Positions 19,985 to 28,805 of a stretch of 64,000 bases of DNA are shown piece by piece. Source of the stretch: Akanthomyces muscarius (taxonomy: Eukaryota > Ascomycota > Sordariomycetes > Hypocreales > Cordycipitaceae); NCBI RefSeq assembly GCF_028009165.1, contig NC_079241.1, positions 5,146,001 to 5,210,000 on the forward strand. The letters are read 5' to 3'. The notes below the pieces were generated by a model. It made no database searches. It had not been told where the DNA came from and saw only the letters and a list, made by a program, of their open reading frames with translations. Position 1 is the first letter of the stretch, and the number at the start of each line of letters is the position of its first letter. Position numbers and translations under genes: made by a program.

Positions 19985-22033
19985 ATGCATTCGCACACAA
20001 CGGCGCCTGTCTTACCAGCTGTAGCCTCGTCTGCGGCAGCCCTACACCGGCCCCAAGACCCTCAAACTACCGTCTCTCCCCCACAGTCAGGTAGTGCTGC
20101 TGCTGACGCCTACCCGTCGTCGCCCACCGACGCTGCTGCGCTGAGCCGAAGACCTGGCAAGCGGCCTGCTGCGCGAGGCACCGCCTTCTATCCCCGAAAA
20201 CGGGCCAACACGGCCTGTCAAGTATGTCGCGCGCGCAAAACCAAGTGCGACAATCTGAAGCCCAGCTGCTCGTATTGTCTCAGCGTTGGCGCCACATGCA
20301 TACAATCGCCCGTTGACCTGTCGAGCTTCGACCCGGCCAGTCTCAAAATTCTGGATAGACTAGATGATTTGGAAAGGCTATTGCAGGAAACTGCAACTTC
20401 GTCCACGGCCAGCAATCCATCGCCCTCTGAAACTAAACATGAGTCTAGCCAGCTGGGCTACGCCCACAGCGACGACCGCTATTCCCATGTTTCGAATGCA
20501 CAGCATTCTCCCGACACGGCCAGGCGCATGAGTTCTAACAGCTACAGTCGGCCAAAAGAAATTGGCACAATCAAAGAAGAAGATGGGCCGGAAGTAGGTA
20601 GCATTTTGCCACTTCGTGTGGATCGCATGCTTCAATGGCCTCTGTTCAACGAGCATGGGCAGAATGAGCCACTTTGTCGTCTTCCGCCAGACGCCATCTC
20701 CACACCGTCTGCGGCACCGTCTGCGCTGGCAGGACTGGTAGATATGGAGTCGCACCGACTATATCGACTTCTCGACAATTTCTTCCTGTACATACATTGC
20801 AAGAACCCCATTCTCGATGAAGCATCCACACGCCGCTTAGTCGGCAACGCGTTTCTCAACGGTATCGATTGGTCCCCGGCGTCGTGCCTGGCCATGATCA
20901 TATGCGCCCTCGGGAGTGTTGCCACGCCATTCGGCGATAGCCATGAAGCGAAGCCTGGCTCGCAAGCATACCAAGACTCGCAAGTCTTTTTTCACGCAGC
21001 CCAAAAACGAATTGGTATCTTGCTGGTGAGCTCGGATATTGTTGGGGCACAATGTCTGTTTTTGTCCGGCGTGTACATGATGATGGTGTTTCAGCCAATT
21101 TACGCCTGGAGATTCTTTTCACAAGCATTGGCAGCATGCCAGCACTTCCCATTCCTGACTAGGGCGCAGCACATGTCTGGAGACTCACAATTTTCTCCCG
21201 ATTCCATGGAGATGGGCCGCCAGGATACGCAAGAACAGGCAGTGTATTGGTCGGCCTGGAAATCAGAACGGGAGCTTCGAAATGAACTAAGTCTTCCAGA
21301 CTTCGACATTGTTCACTCTGGCAGCACACTCTATCCGCCTTTCTTTCCGGCGCCACCTGTCCCACCTGCGGACTCTCCTGAAGGCCCTGACTCGGAAACA
21401 CAACGAGCCAAAGGCGCTTGGCTCTTTTACTTGGCGGAGATTTCCCTGCGAAGACTCACTAGCCGTCTTTGTAGCGAGGTCACCAAATTACGCCAACAAA
21501 CTCCCTCCAACTCGGATTTTCTGAAGCTACTAGGCGACATGATTACTGAGTACGAAGGCCAGGCACGAGAATGGTCCGATAATCTCCCTGATGAGCTCTC
21601 AATACAAACGCCGGTGGCGGAGGACGGTATTTCTCGATCAGTCCTGCGCGGAAGATTGATCAACCTGTACGAAATGTTCTATTGGCCTTTTGTAATGGCC
21701 AGTCTGAGTGCTGCGGCTTCGGGTATTCCTGTGAACGAGCCGGTATCTCGTTTTGCCTACACGGGGTTGGAGATGCACGTTCATCAAGTACATGTCAATG
21801 AGCCGGGCTTTTTCCACCGACATCATGGATCTATGTTTATGATTCGAGCCTGTACCAGAAGTGCGTTGGTGCTTGTCGCCGCAGCCAAATCTGGCATTTC
21901 AATGCCCGCCAATTGGCAGCAATCTGTATATAATGTGGCTGGGATGCTTGCGTACTGGGAAGACGAGGACCGCGATCTGGTGCAGTGGAGGACGACGTTG
22001 GAGAACGAAATAGCCTCGATTTTAGGGCGCTGA
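19985..22033 (+). CDS. Zn2Cys6 transcription factor, single exon
   Basis: Nuclear regulator of 682 residues with no intron. Seen: a Ser/Pro/Ala-rich N terminus, basic PRKRAN before the cluster, and the zinc cluster Cys78, 81, 88, 95, 98 and 105 (spacing 2-6-6-2-6; CQVCRARKTKCDNLKPSC). Next come a short LDRLDDLERLLQE coiled coil and a C-terminal fungal-specific TF region starting around LLDNFFLYIHCKNPILDEA, a hallmark of a large sordariomycete group without known targets. The ATG at 19985 is the first in frame. It is head-to-head with the sugar transporter, which makes that gene the most obvious candidate target; this is inference from position. Confidence 0.9.
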   Translation: MHSHTTAPVLPAVASSAAALHRPQDPQTTVSPPQSGSAAADAYPSSPTDAAALSRRPGKRPAARGTAFYPRKRANTACQVCRARKTKCDNLKPSCSYCLSVGATCIQSPVDLSSFDPASLKILDRLDDLERLLQETATSSTASNPSPSETKHESSQLGYAHSDDRYSHVSNAQHSPDTARRMSSNSYSRPKEIGTIKEEDGPEVGSILPLRVDRMLQWPLFNEHGQNEPLCRLPPDAISTPSAAPSALAGLVDMESHRLYRLLDNFFLYIHCKNPILDEASTRRLVGNAFLNGIDWSPASCLAMIICALGSVATPFGDSHEAKPGSQAYQDSQVFFHAAQKRIGILLVSSDIVGAQCLFLSGVYMMMVFQPIYAWRFFSQALAACQHFPFLTRAQHMSGDSQFSPDSMEMGRQDTQEQAVYWSAWKSERELRNELSLPDFDIVHSGSTLYPPFFPAPPVPPADSPEGPDSETQRAKGAWLFYLAEISLRRLTSRLCSEVTKLRQQTPSNSDFLKLLGDMITEYEGQAREWSDNLPDELSIQTPVAEDGISRSVLRGRLINLYEMFYWPFVMASLSAAASGIPVNEPVSRFAYTGLEMHVHQVHVNEPGFFHRHHGSMFMIRACTRSALVLVAAAKSGISMPANWQQSVYNVAGMLAYWEDEDRDLVQWRTTLENEIASILGR

Positions 22034-22593
22034 TCCTTGTCGTTTGCTGACGCAGCCATCAGACAGATCTTGGTATTCCAATTTGCAGCACAATTCAACC
22101 GGTAGCTCACTATGCAATGGATTGCTGCCATATCTCGGGACGGCACTTGAGTGCAGCAGCAGTGGGTGGCGCCACTGGGCCTGCATATCCAATGAGTTCG
22201 GCTTTAAGTACGACGCTTCCCCGGTGAATATCTGATGGTCTGCGAGCGAAGACTCATTGTAGTGCGGCCGCTTCAGCCGCTAGAGAGGCGCCGGCCGCAG
22301 CGGAGCTAGCACCGCGAAGTTCAGCATGAGACCAAACGCCACACCGGACTTTTGTATGAAAAGGACAGTCACGACCCCGGAAGTGCGCATTCGCGGTTTG
22401 AATTTAGTGTCCGAGGTCTTCGAAGTGTCCGCCGTGTGGCCGCTCTATAATGCTAGCCAGGACTTACTGTCTACTGCATGGCACGGGCTGTTTAGCTACG
22501 ATGAAATAATATAATCAAGCCGCCAGCAGATACTGCAAAACCACATGCCAAGCTTCTCGTTTATTTTTAGTCCTTTGGTTCTATTGATATGGC
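22034..22593. other. Intergenic region, tail-to-tail
   Basis: 3' regions of the Zn2Cys6 gene and of the sterol isomerase gene. A GC-rich stretch of GGCCGC/GCGGCC motifs lies near 22263-22320. No gene seen. Confidence 0.4.
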
Positions 22594-23371
22594 CTATTGC
22601 TTGTTGCCGTGGGCTTTGAACTTGTTGAGCTCCACAAACGCATTCGTCGTCTCCCTCGCGCTCGACAAGAGCAGAGCAGACGGGATGACGATCCAAAAGG
22701 CGTTGAGAAACACATAGTAGCCGATAAAGTAGTACGGTTCCGGGCGCGAAAACTCGTTGCCGTAGACGAGGAGCTCGTAGGTGCAGGTGCCGTAGTACAG
22801 GACGTCGCCGTAGAGCTGGCCGAGCGAGATGACGGACTGGAGCGGGTGCCGCCACGCGCTACCGCGGACGACGGCGTAGGCGCAGAGAAAGGACAGCGGG
22901 CCCCAGCAGGCGGCGGTGATGGTCTCCATGCAGACCATGAAGCTGTTGCGGGTGAGGTAGCGCGAGTCGGAGAGGGCGTACTCCTTCCACAGCTGGGAGA
23001 GGACGTGTGAGGACGCGCCAATGTGGTGCTCGTGGCGGGCATAGTGGCCTGTGGAAGCCAGAGGGTTTGTTAGCCTGTCGATTCGTCGTCGTTGTCTTTC
23101 TCTTTGGGTTCAAGCTGGGTTTCGAGAGAAAAGTTGAAAACATGCCTTCCAAACCAAGGTGGATGACGCCACAGAGGACAAACCACAGCGCCGTGGCCGT
23201 TTCCGCCGCGGCGAGGGACGGCCGCACGCGGCGGATGAGGAGGAAGCAGGGCACCAGAATAGATGTGAGCGTCGAGGTGAAGATGCCGAGGATCTGCACC
23301 GTCGACAGCGTGTTGGCGACGTAGCCGTCAATGGCGACGCTGGGTGGATAGTACGAGTGGTTGGCTGCCAT
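22594..23371 (-). CDS. EBP-type Delta8-Delta7 sterol isomerase family protein
   Basis: Emopamil-binding-protein family membrane protein, which in animals and plants shifts the sterol B-ring double bond in the ER. Exons 23146-23371 and 22594-23048 give 226 residues, the usual family length. Seen: four to five membrane helices, the CGVIHLGLEG segment with the catalytic-type His and Glu, SQLWKEYALSDSRYL, CMETITAACWGP and SLGQLYGDVLYYGT, all family hallmarks. The intron (23049-23145) uses a GC donor (AAG|GCATGT) with a good branch site (GCTAAC) and CACAG acceptor. Many fungi use the unrelated ERG2 isomerase, so this protein may act on sterols or have another isomerase role. Confidence 0.9.
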
Positions 23372-23939
23372 GATGGTGTGTGTAAGTCGCTTGGATACGG
23401 AAAGAATTCAAGGATAAATTGATGCAAGTTTGGGATGACTTCTTTCGTTGCGAGAATAAAGATATTAGACGCCATGACACAATATATATCCCACACTTTT
23501 GTCTCTGTGTTTTTATTGCCCCGTTCCCGTCGAATCTCGAAGGGACAGGGCTGCCAGATCCGAGATCGTATTCGTTCTGGCTAGCGCCGGGAGGCTTGCA
23601 AACGACATGGCGTGATGTTTGGAGGCCCGGATCCGAGCCGGATCTTTACAAAAACGGTAACAAGTGAATGATGTTGTGGAGCAATCACCCTCCAATACGC
23701 GTAAAGACATCGGGGAATTCTTCTTTCTACGAATCAGTGATTGGCTGATGACAATAGGAACTCACAGCGATTCGCGGTTGTGGCCAAGTCCGACGAGCTC
23801 CACACGGGGAATCCTCTTCGGGGCCGAGGACAGCGGATAGAAGGTCTTTCTTGTACATGCAAGTGCCGCAGAAACACTTCTCGTATCTTGTCGTACTCCT
23901 TGCTTGTTTGTATGCTTGAAATAGTGAGTCAAGAAATCG
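23372..23939. other. Intergenic region
   Basis: Promoter of the EBP-type gene and flank of the CBS-domain remnant. No independent gene seen. Confidence 0.35.
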
Positions 23940-24750
23940 CGACAAGTCCTTCCGTGTCACCAGCCCGATGAAATTGGACGACTGCTCGTCAACCCGGGCA
24001 ATGTAGCTCGCGCCCAGCTTGCTAAACATCTCCACGGCATGCTCATTGGGTGCTTTCTCCGACACGCACGCGGGGTTCGTGTCCATCAGACCCGAGAGTT
24101 CTTCGGTGACAAGCTCAACGAGGCCGCCCTGTTCCGCGCAGACGTCCTTGTCCGTGGCCGCAACACTCGCGCCCAAGTCGTTGCCCGAGACGCAGCCGCA
24201 GCAAGTTCCGCCATTGTTGATCCATGATGAGTCCAGGCTCCAAGATTTGGTCAGAGCCGGCCTGCGCAAGCTTGCTGCGAAGACGGCACACATTTGGCTT
24301 GTCTCCGGGCGTGACTCGCAGCGTCAGCACCTTCACCATGGCGCGGCGGCAGAAGAAGCAGTGCTCCAGCCAGCAGCTGCTTCTTCCCGCAGCTGTTGTG
24401 CTCCCGCAGCTTGTCCCACGGCCTGCTCAGCGTCCAGAAACGGGTGTCCTACCAAGCTTGCGCGAGATCGTACGCGCCGTCTGCGCTAATGTAGTCGGCG
24501 GACCCCATTTCGAGGTCAGGAAGGCCACCATAAAGGGCAGGATTGTAGTTGAAAGGCGACGAGCGCCTCGGCGATGTCAATGACGCACGCGGACGAGCCA
24601 GCCCTGCTCCGGCTGCCACCACCGATCCAGGCGTGCATGCCAATCGCTGTTGTCGCGGGAGACTGCTTCGGCGTGGCTGCTCTGAACGAGGGCGCGGAGC
24701 CAGTCGATTGTTCCATAGCCGCTGTATGGTACGAGAGAGGGCTTTGCGCA
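23940..24750 (-). pseudogene. CLC chloride-channel-like C-terminal (CBS) remnant, frameshifted
   Basis: Minus-strand pieces in different frames line up with the cytosolic tail of a fungal CLC-type chloride channel. In order: FNYNPALYGGLPDLEMG and ADGAYDLAQA (frame ending near 24450), then GHPFLDAEQAVGQAAG in a shifted frame, then MVKVLTLRVTPGD (start near 24339), then SGLMDTNPACVSEKAPNEHA and FIGLVTRKDLSRFLDSL (to about 23940), a CBS-type half. At least two frameshifts separate them and I find no membrane (channel) part in the window upstream. This looks like a decayed fragment rather than a gene. The family assignment rests on motif memory and is moderate. Confidence 0.5.
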
Positions 24751-25842
24751 TGAGAGCTCATTGCGTGCTCGAGTTTGGTTGTCTGCACTCTAGCCATGGA
24801 GAAGAAGAAACAAGTTAGACATCGTTTCCTTGCCGCCTTGGTGGGGTGTAAAGTTACACCAAGTGAGGGGTGGTCTCGGATGTAGGGCGTCGCGGTTCCT
24901 CGCTCGTCGGCGGCCTCACGGTACAGAGCAAAGTTTAGAAGTACACGGATTCAGAGGATGGATATTCAGATAGACTCATTAGGAGATTGGATCGATGAAT
25001 TCGAATTTTGTTTGTTGCGGCTTGTCGTCGCGGAGTGCAGACCTGGGGGCAAGACATGCGATGACTGTCCAGATTGCCACCAACAACGATGCATGGTTAC
25101 GTGAGCAGACCTTTTCAAGGCTTCCGGTGCGAAAAGTAATATTGAAGAAGTATTAGGGCCGCAAGAGCAAACGCTGCATTCTACTCCGGGGTTGAACAAC
25201 GAGCCTGGAGCAGTAGGCTTACACGGGCCTTGATTCCAAGGCGCGCCGCCAAGACAGATTGAAGAGGCTGTCCATTATTCAGAGTATTTCCAGACAAAGT
25301 TGTTAGATGACCATGCTATGACACAGTCGCAGTATAATCTTCCTTTGATTGTATTTTTTCTCTTTTATTTTTAATTTTTTGCCGTCTCATACTTGCACGA
25401 TTGGCCATTTACGTACCAGTTAACCAGCCAAGATTTGTCACCCCGCCATGCCTACAAGTCTCCACCAAGCCAAACCGAGCCCCTGGAACCTTGTCGCGGG
25501 CAAACAGAGCTATTTGGAAGCAATGCCGTCATGAGGCAACTCACCTTCTCCGCCATCAACCATTCTTGATTCCAATCGCATCCCGTCCTCATCCGCATAT
25601 ATCAAGCCCATCTCATCCTCTCCTCGACCTCTTTCACCCTCACCCAACAACAACGAAACACCACCCACTCACCAATACACCATCCAACTAATATCCATCA
25701 CGCCATTGCCAGCGGCTCCATTTGTCAGAGAATACAGCTCTCCCCCACCAAGCTGTTTTTTTTTTTTGGCAAAATATCCACCAGTAAACCTCTCAATCGG
25801 TTTATTTTCCTCCTCCTTTTTCTTCTTCTTCTTCTCACCAGC
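24751..25842. other. Intergenic region / msrA promoter
   Basis: No gene seen. AT-rich around 25320-25390, then pyrimidine-rich with CACC and TCTTC runs up to the start codon of the sulfoxide reductase gene. Confidence 0.4.
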
Positions 25843-26559
25843 ATGCCATTCACGTCCTTTGTCAGCCGCTTCTTCACCCGCTCCTTTGGCCTCTCGTCGC
25901 CCAAAATGTCCATTGCTCCCGAGGGCACCGGCGCCGCCGCCACTTCCACCCTTCCCGACGGCGCGCAGCTCTGCACCGTCGCCGCCGGCTGCTTCTGGGG
26001 CACCGAGCACCTCTACCGACGCCACTTTGCCGGCAAGGGCCTCCTCGACGCCAAGGTCGGCTACATTGGCGGCGACCTGACCGATCCCAGCTACCGCGCC
26101 GTCTGCGGCGGCAAAACCGGCCGTACGTCTTGGCTCCCGTCCCTCGTTCCTCCGCTTTCTTCTGTCCCGTTCTTCCGCAGAACAGATCGCTAACCAATTG
26201 TCCACACAGACGCCGAAGCCGCCCAAATCATCTTTGACCCGAAGCAAGTCTCGTACCGCCAGCTCCTCGAGTTCTTCTACAAGTTCCACGACCCCACCAC
26301 GCTCAACGCTCAGGGCCCCGACACCGGCCCGCAGTACCGCTCCGCCATCTACTACCACGACGCCGAGCAGGAAAAGGTCGCGCGCGAGGTCACGGCCAAG
26401 GCCAACGAGCAGTGGTGGAAGGGCGCCATCGTCACCGAGATTGCGCCCGCCGGCAAGTGGTGGACCGCCGAGGAGTACCACCAGCTGTATCTCGACAACA
26501 ACCCGGCCGGGTACGAGTGCCCCAGCCACTTCCTGCGACCCTTTAAGCCGCTCGAGTGA
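25843..26559 (+). CDS. msrA: Peptide methionine-S-sulfoxide reductase (MsrA)
   Basis: Reduces the S-epimer of methionine sulfoxide in proteins, using thioredoxin, as an antioxidant repair enzyme. Exons 25843-26122 and 26210-26559 give 209 residues. Seen: the catalytic GCFWGTEH motif with nucleophile Cys50, the VGYIGG and QYRSAIYYH segments, and the C-terminal EYHQLYL and GYECPSHF regions of the fungal family. The first 21 residues (MPFTSFVSRFFTRSFGLSSPK) are rich in Arg, Ser and Phe and free of acids, like a mitochondrial presequence. Met22 (codon at 25906) would start a cytosolic form, so two products from one gene are possible. Confidence 0.95.
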
Positions 26560-27047
26560 CTCGCTGCGGCGGAAAACGAAAAGAGCAAGCTGTAAAGAAG
26601 AGTTGAGGGGAGAGGGGTCGATAATGCTGGGTTGAAAAAGGGCCATTGAGCCGATGCGCTGGAGAGCGCCATCTTGGAACCTACGGCGCGAATTTAATGA
26701 ACAATATCATATATATAGTTAATGACTAAACACTACATCTCGAACCAATTGTTCTCGTCCGTTAACAAACCTGATTTAAAATGTGTCACCCAAATCAACC
26801 TTTTTCATCCGGCAAGCTACTTGCTTGCCTCACGATATCTTGAACTCGCCGTGGCTAAACTTTCCTCTTTTTTTTTAATATGTATAATTGGTATATGTCT
26901 AATTTTACAACAAAGGAATATCAAAGCTTCCAGTTTTTAAAAACACAAGGGTAGCAGCTTCTGCAAAGAATGAGTGGAGAAGTGGTTATTATTCCTGCGC
27001 CAGTTCCCTCTCAATTCCTGCCTCTGCCCTTCACACGCCTCTCTCCC
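26560..27047. other. Tail-to-tail intergenic region
   Basis: 3' regions of msrA and of the Bax-inhibitor family gene; AT-rich, with a T-run near 26870. No gene seen. Confidence 0.4.
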
Positions 27048-28166
27048 TTACTTGCGGCGCTGGTTCATCGACAGAATCTGCACCATGCGGATGAAGATGT
27101 TGAGAAAGTCCAGCTCCAGAGAAATACTCTCATTGACAGGATCGCGCTTCATGTAGCCGGCCTGTGCCAGACGCGCGTGGTGCAGCACCTTTTGCACGTC
27201 GTACAGCGTGAAGCCGCCAAAGACGGCCAGGCCACCGTACAGCCAGATGCTCTCGGTGAAAGCGAGCGTGCGGACGGCTGTGACGGGAAGGAGGAGCGGC
27301 GCAAAGCCAGAGGCGGCGACAATGGCGGCGCCGGCCAGCAGGGGACCACCAATGTACAGGTACTTCTCCTGCTTGGCGGTGGCGCCAACGACGGCCAGGG
27401 AGCCCATCATGGCGACGGTGTAGAGGCCGGCGCGGGCGAGGAGGGCACCGGGGACAAATGCGAGCATCGGGGCGATAAAGGCGGCCTGAGTGGCGTTGAA
27501 GGCGGTCCACAGGGCGTACTTGGGAACATAGCTGTAACGCTGTTAGCGGTTGCTGTTTTGTGCACCTGCCAAGTTGATGTAAACTTACTTGTCGGGGCTA
27601 ATGGAGCGAGTGCCAATCATGGTGGCAAAACTCAGGGCCAGACCACCAAGACCAACCACCCATGGGTTCGTCGTCATGATGCGGTACACGAAGCCCGACT
27701 GGACCATCTGGCGGGCCGTCAGGGCGATGATGCCGACACCCAGACCCGTATGCAGGAATGTGTTGTTGAGGTACTCGCGCTCGTATACGGGCATGCCGCC
27801 ATCATCGCGTGTCTCGCGGTTGAAGACAATGTTGATGGCCATGAGCGTACCGCCAAAGATGGCGCCGCCGACCAGCAGCTTGCGGGTGCCGCTGCTGACG
27901 CCAGACGTGGCCGCCTGCTCGTAGCCGCTGCGTGGGCCGCCATTCTGGCTGTAAAATCGCAAGCCGTTTTGGCGGAAAAAGGCGCTTCGGGTCGTCGTCG
28001 TCACGATGCGAGACGCCGTCGTGGGCTGCTTCTTGGCCGCCACCTGGTGGAAGCTGCGGGCGGGGGCGGCAGCGCGGAGGATGGAGCTGCTGCTGGCTTT
28101 CGTGAGCTCCGGCAGACGCTGCGCGAGGCGCGCAGGGCCTTGCCGAATACTCAATGTAAACGACAT
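27048..28166 (-). CDS. Mitochondrial Bax-inhibitor-1 family protein (GHITM/MICS1-like)
   Basis: Multi-pass membrane protein of the BI-1/TMBIM family, closest in layout to GHITM/MICS1 (TMBIM5) of the inner mitochondrial membrane, linked to cristae structure and ion exchange. Exons 27589-28166 and 27048-27531 give 353 residues; the intron is 57 nt. Seen: a basic, hydroxylated N-terminal presequence of about 40 residues, then about seven or eight hydrophobic helices, and the family end with FGGFTLYDVQKVLHHAR followed by ESISLELDFLNIFIRMVQIL. The Asp within LYDVQ and the last-helix DFLNIF are typical of the family. Exact function in fungi is not established. Confidence 0.9.
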
Positions 28167-28805
28167 GGTTGTGTGTTGTGTGTGTTTGTATGATGCGAGA
28201 TTGGTGCTCGGATGCGATTCGGACAGAGGTAGGATGACGATGTGGGCGAGGTGGGAATAAATATCGTTTTGCCTCAGGCCAAGCTTGTGCCTGCTGCGAT
28301 GACGAAAGCGACAAACGGCTTTGTGTGGAAGCTTTAAGTCTGGGTCACGTGTGCAAAGTGGAACGCAGTCGAATCTTCCTGCGAGCGCTCGCCACGCTCC
28401 GCCCTCCGCCCAGCCCGGCGGCGTTTGCAGTGACCAGTCCCCAGTTTGCTGTCCATGGCGGACCTCTCAGCGCTTCGCTCACTGAAACTGGCTTGTGGCC
28501 AACTGTCGCCTGGCATGGCCGCTCCACGTCTCGCATCGAGGCGGCGGCCGGCCCGTAATGTCCGCTCCGTAGCCCGGGTCTGCCCTAGCTTACCACTTGG
28601 CCGGTCCAATTCATATTTCAGCATTCTATTCAGTAATCGATCAATGCATTATAAATTCCAATTTGTAGATTCGAGTCATATTATCGTAAATATTATATCC
28701 AATTGGTCCCCGTCTTCTACAAAAAGTACAGCTGTTTGGGTATCATCTCCCTTTTCTGTTCCCTAACCTTGTAAGTCATGTCATCCAGCCCTCCTCACCT
28801 TGACT
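28167..28805. other. Intergenic region
   Basis: Promoter of the BI-1 family gene and 3' region of the cNMP/F-box gene. A CACGTG box lies near 28347. No gene seen. Confidence 0.4.

Noticed and set aside
25669..26646. 325-codon minus-strand open frame over msrA
   Set aside because: Antisense to the conserved MsrA exons and intron; low-complexity product.
26970..28193. 407-codon plus-strand open frame opposite the BI-1 family gene
   Set aside because: Shadow of a spliced conserved gene; its frame runs straight through the real gene's intron.
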